NCBI GenBank assembly: GCA_037447655.1 | Contig: JBBHKE010001973.1 | Coordinates: 1,269,954 to 1,333,953, forward strand | Length of the DNA: 64,000 nt | Direction of reading: 5' to 3' | Source: Zygnema cylindricum | Lineage: Eukaryota > Streptophyta > Zygnematophyceae > Zygnematales > Zygnemataceae | Position numbers and translations under genes: made by a program | The notes under the pieces: generated by a model | What the model was told of the DNA's origin: nothing | What the model saw: the letters and a program-made list of their open reading frames with translations, nothing else | Databases searched by the model: none | Shown: piece by piece, positions 12,101 to 24,540 of the stretch | Layout of the letters: every line of letters begins with the position of its first letter | Position numbering within the stretch: position 1 is the stretch's first letter

Positions 12101-13501
12101 GCGCTAAAAGGCCAGATTAGTGGCAAAGGGATTTACACAAAAGGAAGGAATTGACTACGAGGAAACCTTTGCCGCGGTAGTCAAATTTCCCTCTGTCCGC
12201 ATACTTCTCAGTCAGGCAGCAGCGGAAGACATGGAAGTGCACCAGATGGACATCAAGACAACCTTTTTGCATGAAAAATTGAAAGAGGGGATCTTCATGC
12301 GATAACCCGAAGGGTTTGTGGAGGAAGGAGAGGAGAGTAAGGTATACCGACTGATTAAATCTCTTTATGGTTTGAAACATGCGCCTCGACAGTGGAATAA
12401 GAAGCTTGATGAGTTTTTTACAGGTCTGGGATATATCCGGATAAGCTCACATCACTCAATCTATGTTTTTGAAGATGAGGAAGGTTTTATATTTATTGCA
12501 ATTTATGTTGATGATTTGCTTGTTTTAAGTTAATCAATGGAAAAAATTAATAAACTCAAATCAGATCTTAAGGGGAGATTTGAAATAAAGGATATGGGGG
12601 AAGCAAAATATATTTTGGGAATTCAAGTAGAAAGTGACCGAAAAAGAAAGAGTATAAGATTGACTCAAAAAGAAGCAATAGGGAACATGCTTGAAAAATT
12701 TCAGATGGATAAAGCTAATAGTTGTACAACTCCAATGGAGTTGAAGAAGGGAAGTGAGGGGAGTGAGGAAGAAAGAGTCATAGTCTAGACGAGGAATTAT
12801 CTCCTGAAGAACAGAAGTTCATGCAGACTATTCCTTACAGGCAAGTAGTGGGAAGTCTAATCTATTTTATGAATTGTACCCGGCCGGATTTAGCTGCAGC
12901 TGTAGGAGTGCTGAGTAGAAGTCTAAATGCTCCCACTAAGAAGGATTGGGAGGCAGCTAAGAGAGTCCTTAGATATTTGTTAGAAACTAGGGATCTATGG
13001 TTGCATTTGGGTGGGGAGAATACTGACATCGCTACTTGGAGTGATGCCAGTTATGGTGATGCTCCGATGAGGAGATGTACTTCGGGATTTGTATTATATG
13101 TGGGTGATGGGGCTTGCTGTTGGAGTAGCAAACAGCAAAAAGTTATTGCTCAGTTCACGATGGAGGCTGAGTATATGGCCTCTTGCTCTGCTGTAAAAGA
13201 ATTGATGTGGGTCAAGTCTTTGCTTGGTGAGCTTGGTCACCTTAAGAGTGGTGTGCAGAAAATATTTTGTGATAATCAGGCAGCAATCGCTATTTCTACC
13301 AATCCTAAACATCATTTTAAAGCCAAACACATGAACATTAGACTCAACTCTGTTAGAGAGAAAGTAGAAAACAAAATAATCAGTTTAGAGTACTCACCAG
13401 ATAGTGAGATGGTAACATATATGATGACCAAATCTGTGCCTTCCCCTAAGCTAATTTTCTGCAGGGAGAAGTGTGGTTTGAAATTAAAGATTGACTAGAA
13501 A
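9164..13501 (+). pseudogene. Element G: dead copia Gag-Pol, A family
   Basis: This is the same family as intact element A, read on the plus strand and broken by many stops and shifts. Gag segments lie at 9213-9398 and 9501-9776. The CCHC knuckle region near 10040-10090 is damaged. The protease to integrase zinc domain spans 10270-10898, with MWHKRLGHVN and CSGCTQDK. The integrase core is open over 10911-11963, with SDNGGGYTS replacing SDNGGEYTS. RT follows at 12120-12788, with YVDDLLVLS kept at about 12507, and RNase H at 12821-13498, with SDASYGD, EAEYMAS and [10 protein letters not shown]. The start codon and several Trp/Arg codons have turned into stops. It is preceded by a 5' LTR and followed by a polypurine tract and truncated 3' LTR. 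Confidence 0.9.
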
Positions 13502-13511
13502 ATAAGGGGAG

Positions 13512-14508
13512 TGTAGAAATTAATGGTCCTTTAAAAGTATTTTCATGGTCTAAATACAAATATAGAAAGAAGCGGAGGCAGTCTACCTCTAACTTCTCTC
13601 TCTTACTCTCTAACTTGTCGCAGTCACTGAGAAATTGGAGAGGAAGCTAGAGCCATGGCTACCTAGGCTATCCAGAGGTTTACGTGATATAAATATTGTT
13701 TATTTACCATTGGGGGTTTATTTTTCTAAAAGAATATGTGATGCCTCCATCATTTGATTCTGGTACCTGCCGGACGGTAAGCTGCCGGTAGCCGTTAGCC
13801 TTATCCGTTAAGTCTAGACCTAGTATTACGTACTTTAGGGTTTGATATTTAGTTAAAAATTAATACGTAGAATTATTCATTTAACTGAAACTGTTTACGA
13901 GAGACAAAGATCCATAAAAGTAAAAGTACGGATTACAGTACGGATAAGAAATGAATACTATGCATTTATTAATTTAGCGAAACAAATACCGCGTATGTAT
14001 TTATTACGGCTACGATTAAATGTGAATTAAATCGGACGGCTGGAATTAAACGCCGAGATCGCGGAAAAGGATTTCGACGGTTTTTGGTCATCGCCACATT
14101 TGATGACACGTGGCATAATGACAATGCATCGCGGCATCTCCAAGGATTAAGGGAGCGAATCTTGATATACCACGTGTCGACATTTAGGCCATATCATACA
14201 GTGTTTGTACAGAAAGTACACCGGCAGCTGTACTTTTGTGTACGGAAGTGGAATATGATTGGCAACGTTCATTGGTAGATAGAGTCTGTGAGAGAGATAG
14301 GACTTAGAAAAATTAGGAGATAGGACCCTCTCTCCCAGAGAGCTTCAGTACAAAAGGTCAACTTTGACCCTCCATAACTTACTGCTCAGGGGAGCAAATT
14401 CAAAGATTCCTTTTGCTATCCACTCAGGGGAGTCTTGCCTTCAGAAGGGTGAAGTTGGTCAGAGTTTTTGTCCTCCAGGTGGCAGTTGTTCTTGCTGAAA
14501 TAAAAAGG
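13512..14508 (+). repeat. 3' LTR of element G, truncated
   Basis: It follows AAATAAGGGGAG and starts TGTAGAAATTAATGG. It aligns with the 5' LTR until about 14508 and lacks the last 60 or so bases, including the gag-start end. It then abuts minus-strand integrase sequence of H, so the 3' target duplication cannot be checked. The right limit is approximate. Confidence 0.8.
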
Positions 14509-15660
14509 GAAGTAGATGTGGAAGTAGATTCTAGAATATCTGGACTTGTCATCGGTAATGGTTAGCATATACCTCTTCCCCCAACCGAAGTCACTCTTGC
14601 TGGTCCCTAGATATCTGTATCAACCAGATCTAATACATTCTCGCCTTTATATGTGGCAATTTTGGGAAAGGGAAGTTTGTGAGCCTTACCTTTGGCACAG
14701 CCACCACAATCATCCATCATTGAATTATCCCTAAACTCAATGCCTTTTACTACACCAAGATTCTTTATTTCCCTCAGCTTATCAAAATGCACATGCCCCA
14801 ACCGCTAATGCTAGATTATCAAGCTTGGAACACCACCATAGTAAGCACTCTTCTTTTCATTACTTAGGTTAAGCCTAAACATTCCTTGGCTACCGTTATT
14901 TGCTGTGAAGTAGAATTCACCTCCATACTTAGCTGTAAAGACTCCCTTTCTAGTGAAGGTATCACAATCCTTGTCATCTAATACAGAGGTAGACACAAGA
15001 ATTTTACTCAGCTGAGGAATGTAAAGCACATCTGAGACGGACAGTATAAAAGTCTTACCCTCCACAAAGACTTTCAGATCTACTAAGCCTACTAGATTTG
15101 TGGTAACTACTCTCCCATCCCCATACTCTATTTCTAAAGTAGGGATCTTTCTTAGCTTAGTGAAGAGGTGCTTGTCACAACACATATGCATGGATGCACC
15201 TAAGACGATGATCCATCCTTCCTGTGGAGTTCCTCGAACGGCTCCAAGAGCACTCTTTTGTTTCCGAGGGATCTCTTTCTCCTCCAGTTTCTCATCAAGA
15301 AGAAGCTCCCCATCCTCCTCCTCAAAGGACTTGTCCTCCTCGGTCTCTCATTTGACAGGTGTGACCACAAGTGACTTTTTCTTCTCTCCGGAAGATCTTC
15401 CTCCACGGTTTTCTTAGAGCCTTAGCTTCAACAGCTTGGTGCAATCAACTAAAAAGTGTCCCGATTTTTTGCAGAAATGACAAAGGCCTTTTGGGGGCCT
15501 AGGTTCCCCAGAATCCTCTCCTTTCAAGTTGTTGTACAGCTTCTTGTGATCCTTTCTCCACCTGTTGGTTCCCCTAGCTAGAGCTTGAACGCTCTTTCCT
15601 CCTCTACGAATCTCAATAGCGTTCTCTTTTACAAGTATCATTGGGACTAGTGTGTTCAGC
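14509..15660 (-). pseudogene. Element H: copia gag-protease-integrase fragment
   Basis: Read downward from 15660 it gives the Gag C-terminal part with an intact CCHC knuckle (CHFCKKSGHFLVDC), the Glu/Asp-rich linker, the protease neighbourhood (15200-15400), the protease-integrase region (14811-15191) and the integrase zinc domain (14607-14801, CGGCAKGKAH), ending after KRYMLTITDD. It is B-family, close to J. The Gag N-terminal part is missing, with gag joined straight to LTR sequence near 15660. RT and RNase H are absent. Confidence 0.8.
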
Positions 15661-16389
15661 GATTCTGTGTCCTGCATAGACCACAAAATACAAGAAGACT
15701 CTAGATAGTTTTTACTAACCCACTTCAAGCCACAACCACTCCTGCCCAAGAAGTCAAACTTATAGTTTGATTGCACCCCTGTATAGCCTGGACTCCCTTG
15801 ACTCCGTAGGAAAAAGAATCACTGAAAACGGCCAACTAGCCGATAAGTTATGGGTCGGCAAAAATGCCAAGTTTATACAATCTCTCTAAGAGAGAGAGGT
15901 GCTATCTACCCAAAATCCACTTAGTCCCAAACTCTCTCTCACAACCCCTATCTACTGAAGTATGCTCCTATCAGGAAACTGTAAAGTACCAAAAAGAATT
16001 GTGGCCGATGTACTTTTTGTACGCCCACTATACGACAAGGTCATAGAGTGGACGCGTGTCGCTGTCTGAGTTGTCCTTATGTCGTCCGGGATCCCCGCTG
16101 CTGAATTCAATCTAGCCACATATTGCTAGGTCACACTAAGTCACGCCACATCCGATAACCGCCAAAATGACCATTCCGCGACCTCGGCGACGATTAGCGC
16201 TGTTGGATAAAGACCGGCATTTAATTTACGCCGTCGAAATTAATGTCTAATTCATTTGTTTTGTTCGACGGGTTGTACGCACTGTATTTGATATGTTCTA
16301 TGTTTCCTTTTTCATAGTTACGTTAATCATATTCATGTTCTACTCAATGTTTAAATAAATATTGTACCCCATGTATTGTAACGAACTTC

Positions 16390-16468
16390 TACGACAGACT
16401 GGTTAGAGCTGGCGGCTATTCCGCGCTCTGCCGGTCGGAGGTTCGAGTCCTGCCGGACTCAACCTTTT
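16390..16468 (+). promoter_or_regulatory. Antisense tRNA-like module
   Basis: TACGACAGACTGGTTAGAGC (16390-16409) resembles a tRNA D-arm, and GGTTAGAGC is a perfect match to many tRNAs. GTTCGAGTC at 16441-16449 is a perfect B box. TTTT follows at 16465-16468. The acceptor stem does not close, so this is tRNA-derived or tRNA-like, not a tRNA gene. Confidence 0.6.
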
Positions 16469-16525
16469 GTTGAGAGTGACTTAGGTCACTCTTAAGTCTT
16501 GTGTATGGAGCTGAGGCAGCCATGG

Positions 16526-16589
16526 CTCCACCACCCTCTCTATCCTTCAGTGACTACAACATGTATGGGGGATAGAGGGAAGAGGTGGA
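16526..16589. repeat. Conserved LTR hairpin (B-type stem)
   Basis: The arms CTCCACCACCCTCTCTATCC and GGATAGAGGGAAGAGGTGGA pair around a loop with TTCAGTGACTACAACATGTA. AGGCAGCC before and GGCTGCCT after pair as an outer stem. The stem sequence differs from that of the A-type LTR while pairing is kept. Confidence 0.7.
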
Positions 16590-16675
16590 CGCAGGCTGCC
16601 TGCACTTTGCTTTTTCTTGTTTAAACTAATGTATTAGAACCTAGAAAATACCTTATAAGTCTAATATTTTCAACA

Positions 16676-17236
16676 CTCCCCTTATTTCTGGTCCAACTTT
16701 AACTTCAGTCCACACTCTTCTCTACAATATTTCAACTTGGGAGAAGGCACCGGTTTTGTCATCATATTAGCCACCATTTCCTAATCTGATTTATATACAA
16801 GATTCACAATCTTATTCTCAACTTTTTCTCTCAAAAGCTTAATCTTATGTCCATATTCTTAGCTTTGAAATGATGCTTTAGGTTAGCTGCAATTGCGATG
16901 GCTGCTTGATTATCACAAAACACTTCATGCTCCCTTTTCTTCATATACCCCAGTTCTTGCAATAAGGAGTTGACCCACATCAACTCTTTCACGGCAGAAC
17001 AAGAGGCCATGTACTCAGCCTCCATAGTAGACTGAGCAACCACCTTTTGTTGCTTACTGCACTAACAGCAAGCACTTTCCCACACATACAACACATACCC
17101 AAAAGTGCATCTTCTCATAGGTGCGTCCCCATAGCTGAAATCACTCCAAGTAGTAATGTCAGTGTGCTCCCCTCCCAAATGCAACCATTACTCTCTTGTT
17201 CCCACCAGATATCTCATGACTCTCTTGGTTGCCTCC
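16676..17236 (-). pseudogene. Element J, RNase H end
   Basis: This is the last part of the J polyprotein on the minus strand, including EAEYMASCSAVKELMWV and [13 protein letters not shown] (16831-17043). It is split from the rest of J by solo LTR K at 17237. Stops and shifts are present, and the extreme C-terminus and polypurine tract adjoin the LTR at 16675. Confidence 0.85.
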
Positions 17237-18079
17237 AGTTGTTTTTAGAAAGCTTTAGTCCTCTCTATGCTTCAGCTCTGAGGGAGAGAGAGCTATTCAA
17301 GACTTAAGCTATTTTTGGTTGAGTTCGATTCAGTGGTTACCAAAATTAGTGTGACAATGAAGTTGGGAGTTCACGGTTCATTCACACTTGGGACACGCGT
17401 CGTCACTTGAGAGAAATGCGTGAGTATGTCCTCCGTGGACGTACGGAAATTCGGTAGGACCACGGGACTTCGTGAAGTCAATTCTACGGTGCCAAATCCT
17501 CTAGTCGGACGGCTGAGAGCCGCCGCCAACAAATACTGACGAGGCGTGACTAGATCACTATCACTTTACGTTGTCTGAACTTCGGTGTAAATATTTGGTA
17601 GAATAGAATTTTGTTTATAGTGAATTAGTTGTTTAGTGTTGAGAATGTGGTTTATGACATACCTTCAGTACATAGGTATACTCATACTATTAGTTGTGTT
17701 AGAATGTTATATGTACGGCTGGAATGCCTCCGTACATTTTAGTGTAGTTTCGGTGTATAGAAGTAGAACTTAGTGAATTTGATTCATTAGGAACTAATGA
17801 TATGAAAACTGTACACTCAGTTTTATGTAATTTCATTTCTGCATATCTCACAGATCTGTTAGCGGAATTCATAGAAATTTTGTGAGTGTGTTTCTTTGTA
17901 TGTTATCTACACTATGTTGTATTATCAAGACCATTGGATGATATTTCTGGAAGTTATAGTGTGTCAAAGTTGCTCTTCAGTTATCGATATTCGTGGAAGC
18001 TTCCTCTTTTGTTTTGTTCTACGATGACTACTGCTACATCTTCTTCATCTTCAGTGCCAGCAGTTGTCTCTGAACAACA
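17237..18079 (+). mobile_element. Solo LTR K (D-type) inserted in J RNase H
   Basis: The 843-bp segment is flanked by perfect CCTCC duplications (17232-17236 and 18080-18084). It starts AGTTGTTTTTAGAAAGC, a decayed TGTTGTTTT start, and ends GAACAACA. Near its end a start codon at 18024 opens MTTATSSSSSVPAVVSEQQ, the LTR-borne gag start of D-type elements. Removing it and one CCTCC restores RNase H alignment of J on both sides. No internal region remains. Confidence 0.85.
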
Positions 18080-18084
18080 CCTCC

Positions 18085-21000
18085 CAGTCTATTTTACTAG
18101 GATCATTTAGACTCCTACCTAGTACTCTAACTGCTGCCGCTATGTCCGGCCTGTTACAATTCATAAAATAGATCAAACTTCATAAGACCTGTGTATAAGG
18201 GATAGACTTCATAAACTCTCTCTCCTCTGGACTCATCTAATCATCTAAGATCATCACTCCTCTTACACTCCCATCACTTACTTTTTTCAAGTCTATGGGA
18301 GTGGTACAACTGTTACCATTTTCCATCTAGAATTCCTCAAGCATATTACCTATTTCTTCTTTCTGAGTAAGTCTGATAATCTTCTTCCCCCTATCTCTCT
18401 CCATTTGAATCCCCAAAATATATCTTGCCTCCCCTAAATCTTTCATATCAAATGTTATTCTAAGATCTTTTTTTAACTTATTTATTTTTTCTAAAGGATT
18501 TACTCAACAGAAGCAGATCATCCACATAAATTGCAATAAAAATGACACCATTCTCATCTTCAAACATATAGATATAATGGTCAGAGGTTATCCAGATATA
18601 TCCCACACCGGTGAGATCCTCATCTAGTTTCTTATTCTAGTGTTGGGGAGCCTGCTTCAGTCTATATAAGGTCTTTATGAGCTTGCAGACTTTGCTGTCT
18701 TCTCTTTTTTCCATGAACCCGTTAAGTTGCCTCATGAAAATTTCTTCGTCTAACTCACCATTAAGAAAAGCAATCTTAATGTCCATTTGGTGTATTTTTA
18801 TGTCTTCCGCTGCTGCCAGACTGAGGAGAATCCTTACTGGTGGGAACCGAACAACTGGAGCAAAGGTCTCCTCATAGTCAATCCCCTCCTGTTGGGTAAT
18901 CCTTTTCGCTACCAATCGAGCCTTATATCTCTCTATGGTATTATCTGGGTTCAGTTTTAGTTTAAATTCCCATTTACACCCAATAGGTTTTTTGTCTGGA
19001 AGACAATCTGTTTGTTTCCAACTGTTTGCTTCCATGATGGAGGCCATCTCATCATTTATGGCTCTAATCCATCTTTTTTTCTCCAGACTATTCACTGCCT
19101 TCGAGTAAGACTGAGGCTCATCTTGGTGAAATAGCTTAGTTACCTTATGATCCGTTTGTTTTTCCTGTATCCTTTTGGTGTTCTTTCTCCCCCCCTCAAA
19201 CTCTGAAGCTGGAATGGATGGAAGTCTAAGATTTCTCCTCACAGTCTTATCGGCTCCCTTGTCCATAGAAGCCGGTTCTGGTCCCACGTCTTCTATCTCC
19301 TTAAAGTCCCTAAGAGTATGCAAGGTTTTCGGTGAATCTTATGTATCTTAGATCTCCCATGAATTTGCAATCACGGTTTCACTCATGTCCCTTTTGGGAA
19401 TGACCGAGTTCTCCTCACTTTCCGACTCAAATCTGATTTTTATCTTATTTCTATATTTGAAGGGGTCAAATGCCTTCCCTTCAACCATGACAACTAAGTA
19501 TTGGACCTGAATGATATATTTCTTAGCTAAGTCATAGACTCTATATCGCATAACATCCTCATCATATCCCACAAAGTATCCAGGTTTTCCCTTAGCATCT
19601 AGTTTCTAGTTTTTTCTATCCGTGTCAAGACTGTAAAATTGGCTACCGAATACTTTAAGGTGTGAGATATCTAGTTTCCTTCCAACCCATCTCTCATATG
19701 GTGTCACTCCCTTTACAGTTGAGGTAAGGACTCTATTCTTAATGTAGTTCGCACAGTTTATTACTTTTGCCCAAAATCTCTTTCCTATTTTCTTGTCGGC
19801 CAACATACTAAATGCACTATCTCTTAGTGTTCGATTTCACCTCTCAGCTACCCCATTTTGTTTCAGGTTATATGGTACTGTTTTCTGGTGTTACACTCCC
19901 TTATCTCTCAGATATTCCTAGAACTGGTTAGAGGTATATTCCCCCCGATTATCACTCCTTATCCTCTAAATGGGGGTTTCATGCAACTTCTCACTCAATG
20001 CTTTATATTCTTTGAAGTAATTTGATGCTTCACACTTTGTTTTTAGAAAGTATACTCTAGAGTATCTAGACCAGTCATCCGTTATTGTCATCATAAACCT
20101 TTTTCCTCCAACCGAAGGTACTTTTGCAAGCCCCCAAATATCTGTGTGGACCAAATCTAATACTTTCTCACCTTCATATGTGTCGGCTTTGGGAAAGGGA
20201 AGTCTGTGAGCCTTACCTTGAGCACAGCCAATACAATCATCCATCATTTCATTATCCCCAAATTGAATGCCTTTTACCACCCCAAGCTTTTTCATTTCCC
20301 TCAACCTATCAAAATGTACATGCCCCAACCGCTTATGCCAAATAATCAACTTAGGAACACCAACATAGTAAGCATTCTTCTTTTCATTACTCAGGTTAAG
20401 CCTATACATTGCTTGGCTACCCTTATCTGCTGTGAAGTAAACTTCATCCCCATACTTAGCTATAAAGACTCCCTTTCTAGTGAAGGTATCAAACTCTTTG
20501 TCATCTAACACAGACGTAGAGACAAGATTTTTTATCAAATGAGGAATGTAGAGTACATTTGAGAATGTAAGTTTAGAAGTCTTACCCTCCACTAAGACTT
20601 TCAGATCAACTGATCCCACTAGATCTACAGTAACCACTCTCCCATCCCCATACTCTATCTCTACAGTAGGGAGCTTTCTTAGCTTAGTGAAGAGTTACTT
20701 ATCACGACACATATGCATGGATGCACCGGAGTCGATGATCCATCCTTCCTGTGGAGCTCCGCGATTTGCTCCAAGGGCACACTTCTGTCTCCAAGGGTTC
20801 TCCCTCTCCTCCGACTCTCGTCAAGAAGAAGCTCCTCATCCTCCTTAGAAGACTCATCCTCTGTTTCTACTGTCAATTTTGTAACAACAAGTGCCTTTTT
20901 TTTCCCTCAGGAAGAACCCCCTCCACGGTTCTCTTGAAGCCTCAGCTCCGACAGCTTGACACAATCTGCGATGAAGTGTCCCAACTTTATGCAAAAATGA

Positions 21001-21875
21001 CAAAGACCCTTTAGGGGCCTCGGTCCTCCAGAATGATCTCTTTCCCCTTTGTACAGTTTCTTTGGGTCCTTCCCCCATCGGTCCCCTCCTGCTGCTAGAG
21101 CTTGAATGCTCTTTCCTCCTCTCCTAATCTCCATTGTGTTTTCCTGCACAAGTATCATCCTGACCATTGTGTTCCATTTCCATTAACTATCAACCATTTC
21201 TTGTACTCGGTACACTATGTTCTTGTACTCATTTGGTAACTTCATGATAAGGGTGTTAACTTTCATTTTCATTGTACTTGTCCACCTAGCACTTTCCATC
21301 TCCATATACAAACGAGAAAGATCATTAGAGTAATCTAACATCTTTCCTCCTTTGTAAGTGTAACTCACTAGCTTTTGCTCAGCCTATTGGAGCTCTTGAA
21401 TAATTCCACCTCTATAAATCTCCACAAAACTCACCCACAACTTCTCGGCCTTGTAAATGTGAAAATGAGGAGTGGCCAAATCTTGAGTGAGGTGCCTCAG
21501 AATGAAGTTCTTGGCAGGGATGTTTACATCTTCCCACATTTGAGTATCGTTCTCCGCGGTCTTCACGGTCGCCGCTCCCGGTACTGTGGCAATAGGAGTG
21601 AGGGGTGTCTCCTTCCCTTTCCCCTTTTTGGACACACTGTTGTCCCCATCATCTGCCTCCTCCGCTGAGGCAGCAGTTGCTCCAGGAAACCTTACTTGTC
21701 CAAATCTTGGTGGAGTTACCAAAGGTGGACGTTTCACTTGTCCATTGACAATACCCCAGTATCATTTTTCGCATAAAGTTACCATCATCATGGCTTCCCA
21801 ATAGATAAACCCAGATCCATTGAAGGTGGGCACCCTAGAAGGTGGGCCGATAACCTGCAATTCTGTGTCCTCCAT
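18085..21875 (-). pseudogene. Element J: dead copia Gag-Pol, B family
   Basis: Read from 21875 down, it begins with a start codon inside the 5' LTR (MEDTELQVIGPPSRVP). Gag follows (21384-21855, 21183-21368), then a CCHC region in which CHFCIKLGHFIADC keeps all four ligands (20907-21167). Next come the protease region and integrase zinc domain (19966-20637; CIGCAQGKAH), integrase core pieces (19606-19806, 19348-19572), RT (18637-19323, with QMDIKIAFLNGE) and the RT end and RNase H start (18110-18636, with a YVDD-type block). Stops separate the blocks and DSGA lies by a stop near 20700. It is inactive. Confidence 0.88.
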
Positions 21876-22863
21876 TGGACCACAAAATACAGGAAGACTC
21901 TAGATAGTTTTAACTAACACTTTTCAAGCCACGACCACTCCTGCCCAAGAAGCCAAGCTGATAGTCTGATTGCACCCCTGTGTAGCTTCGACTCCCTTCA
22001 CCCCGTAGGAAAAAGAATCACTGAAAACAACCAACTAGCCGATAAGTTATGGGTCGGCAAAAATGCCAAGTTTATATAATCTCTCTAAGAGATAGAGGTG
22101 CTATCTACCCAAAATCCACTAAGTCCCAAACTCTCTCTCACAACCCCTATCTACTGAAGTATGCTCCAATCAGGAGACTGTAAAGTACCAAAAAGTATTG
22201 TGGCCGATATACTTTCTGTACGACCACTATACGACAAGGTCATGGAGTGGACGTGTGTCACTGTCTGAGTTGTCCATATGCCGTCCGGGATCCCCGCTGC
22301 TGAATTCAATCCTGCCTCGTATCGCTAGGTCACACCACATCCGATAACTGCCAAAATGACCATTCCGGGACCTCGGCGACAATTAGCGCTGTCGGATAAA
22401 GACCGGCATTTAATTTACGCTGTCGAAATAAATGTCCGATTCATTTGTTTCGTGCGGCGGGTTGTACGCACTGAATTTGATATGTTGTATGTTTCCTATT
22501 TCATAGTTACGTTAATCGGATTAATGTTCTACTCAATGTTTAAATAAATATCGTACCCCATGTATTGTAACGAACTTCTACGACAGGCCGGTTAGAGCTG
22601 ACGGCTACGCTGCACTGTGCCAGTCAGAGGTTCGAGTCCTGCCAGACTCAACCTTTTGTTGAGAGTGAATTAGGTCACTCTTAAGTCCTGTCTATGGAGC
22701 TGAGGCAGCCATGGCTCCACCACTCTCTCTATCTTTTAGTGACAACAACAACTATGGGGGATAGAGGGAAGAGGTGGACGCACACTGCCTGCACTTTACT
22801 TTTCCTGTTTAAACTAATGTATTAAGACCTAGAAAATACCTTATTAATGTAATAATTTCAAAA
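21856..22863 (-). repeat. 5' LTR of element J (B-type)
   Basis: The 1008-bp LTR starts TGCAATTCTGTGTCC and ends near TTTCAAAA (usual end CAACA, mutated). Next to it on the low side is the primer-binding site GGTTATCGGCCCACC (complement of 21841-21855), one base from consensus. The gag start codon lies 20 bases inside it. It carries the tRNA-like module and hairpin. Confidence 0.85.
22590..22657 (+). promoter_or_regulatory. Antisense tRNA-like module in J 5' LTR
   Basis: GGTTAGAGC at 22590-22598 and a perfect B box GTTCGAGTC at 22630-22638 are followed by TTTT at 22654. Confidence 0.55.
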
Positions 22864-23206
22864 ACTTCGAAGAAGTTTCCTCCATTTCTTGCACTCGGTA
22901 CACTATGTATTCTAACGAACTACTACGACAGGCCGGTAAGAGCTGACGGCTACGCCTCGCTCTGCCGATCAGAGGTTCGAGTCCTGCCGGACTCAACCTT
23001 TTTGTTGAGAGTGACTTAGGTCACTCAGTAGTCCTGCCTATTGAGTTGAGGAAGCCATGGCTTCACCGCCCTCTCTCTCCTTCAATGACTACAACAAGTA
23101 TGGGGGCTAGAGAGAGAAGGTGGAGGCAGGCTTCCTATGCTTTTCTTTTAGCTATTTTAATAAATTAAGACCTAGAAATACCTCCCCTAAATCTAGTGAT
23201 TTCAAC
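22864..23206 (-). repeat. Chimeric gag-LTR fragment (B-type)
   Basis: Bases 22875-22908 match the gag segment around 21190-21225 (CATTTCTTG.ACTCGGTACAC). They switch at ACTATGTATT into LTR sequence equal to 22560 onward. The LTR part has GGTAAGAGC, a perfect B box (22975-22983), TTTTT, the hairpin, and ends TTTCAACA. It looks like an illegitimate join at short shared sequence. Confidence 0.65.
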
Positions 23207-24129
23207 AAGCTCAGCATACCTTGGAACGCAACGATGACAACAAGAGAGAACGAAATATAATCCGATAACAGTGAAGTAGGTAAGGTCCTCCTTCACTCCT
23301 CGATTTCCGCAACCTGGAACCAACAAGACCCTTCTTGGTGCCCAATAGCAAAAATCCCAAACTACCCAAAAGGGTCCAACGGAACAACGATCTCCACAAA
23401 AGACGAATGCAAACCAAGATGGCAATAGGGTTGCAATCACATACAAAACAAAGGTTTTCCAAATGAAAGTTTGTTAAAATTTTTAGGGGTTTTCTTATAA
23501 GACTGTATTGAAATAGCAACCTGTCTCCTTTGGCCCCAAGTGCCTTATACCACACAATTTGTTCAGTCTCAGGTCCCAAAGTCAACGCAATGCCAAGGGC
23601 CAATAAGTAGAGAGCAAAGGCTATTGAACTGACATAGGACAAATTTGGCCGTACCATACTCAGGGCAAATTTTTTTACGTCAGACTGCGTCTAAATTTGT
23701 AGCTAAAGTGCAAATATGATCAACTATGGGATCAAAAGTACCTAGGTGGCGCTGAAACACTAAAATTTGACCTAAGGTAACTGATTAACCAAAAATCGGT
23801 TGGACCCGAACTGAAATCCTTCGACGTCTAACACCCTAATCTAGTTTACAATCCCAAGAGTTACATGCCATTTTACAACGTACACTCTGCTAGGGCGGCT
23901 AGAAACAATCTTCATGTAACTAGACTGCAATCTTGGAAGCGCGATTAATTTGTCGTTTGGCCTCCGTTACGCGTGAAGTAAAGTGCGCCGCGCTCCGTTG
24001 AGGAGATATCGGGAGTCAGTCCGGTCAGTTGCACCTCCTTCCTCTATATTCTGGTGGCCGTATAGGATTAAAAAGGGTCCGGAAATCTTGGGCGACATTG
24101 GTGTACTGATATTGCACATGAGCTTGACA
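23207..24129 (-). repeat. Unclassified repeat S, copy 1 (left-truncated)
   Basis: It aligns discontinuously with 58200-59141. Shared stretches include CCTCCTTCAC.CCTCGATTT, CAAACCAAGATGGCAATAG, CAACCTGTCTCCTT, CCAAGTGCCTTATAC and GAGCTTGACA at the right end. On the minus strand GTATAAGGCACTTGG is TATA-box-like. No coding or transposase signal is seen. It interrupts U gag at about 24130. LTR-like ends (TGTCAAGC on the minus strand) suggest an LTR of another family. Confidence 0.5.
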
Positions 24130-24540
24130 AGTATGAAGTGTTTTGCCACCATCTTATTGTAATCCCATGTATCAATATCACTCTCCTCATTCCTTTGAAC
24201 AGGTGACATGAAAGACGATCTGGTTACTATAGGTGTTGCGATCGGTGTGATTGTATCTTTTTCTTTCCCCTTGTCTATTATAATGCTCTCCCCATCCTCA
24301 CTCTCCTCCAGTGAGACTAGATCTGCCCTTTTGTTAAACCCTAGAGGACTTGAATACCCTATAAACCTTCTAGGAATACCTAGGCTGGATGGACGCCTCA
24401 CTCGTCCACTCACTATTCCCAAAAACCTTTTCCTCACATAAAGCGTTTGTCATTATACGCTCCCAGTATATGAATCCAGTTCCATAAAAGATGAGCACCC
24501 TAGAGGGTGGGCCCATAACCTGCAATTGTGAGACCTCCAT
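24130..24540 (-). pseudogene. Element U: gag N-terminal fragment
   Basis: The start codon at 24540 lies inside the adjacent LTR and gives MEVSQLQVMGPPSRV, followed by the conserved block that includes FLGIVSGRVRRPSSLGIP and an acidic linker. The fragment stops at KMVAKHFILVKL, where repeat S begins. It is related to A and lacks everything downstream. Confidence 0.8.

Larger units (their letters stand above)
15661..16675 (-). repeat. LTR shared between H and J (B-type)
   Basis: It matches the J 5' LTR (21856-22863) along its length, including the hairpin (16526-16589) and tRNA-like module (16390-16468). Its right edge TTTCAACA is followed by the complement of a polypurine tract (CTCCCCTTATTT) and RNase H of J, so it is J's 3' LTR. 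Its left edge meets gag of H, the position of a 5' LTR. The left limit is approximate because the usual TGCAA end is lost at the H junction. Confidence 0.75.

Noticed and set aside
16390-16462. Functional tRNA gene
   Set aside because: D-arm and T-loop strings are good, but the 5' side cannot pair with the CGGACTC 3' side as an acceptor stem and the anticodon arm is irregular. Kept as tRNA-like only.
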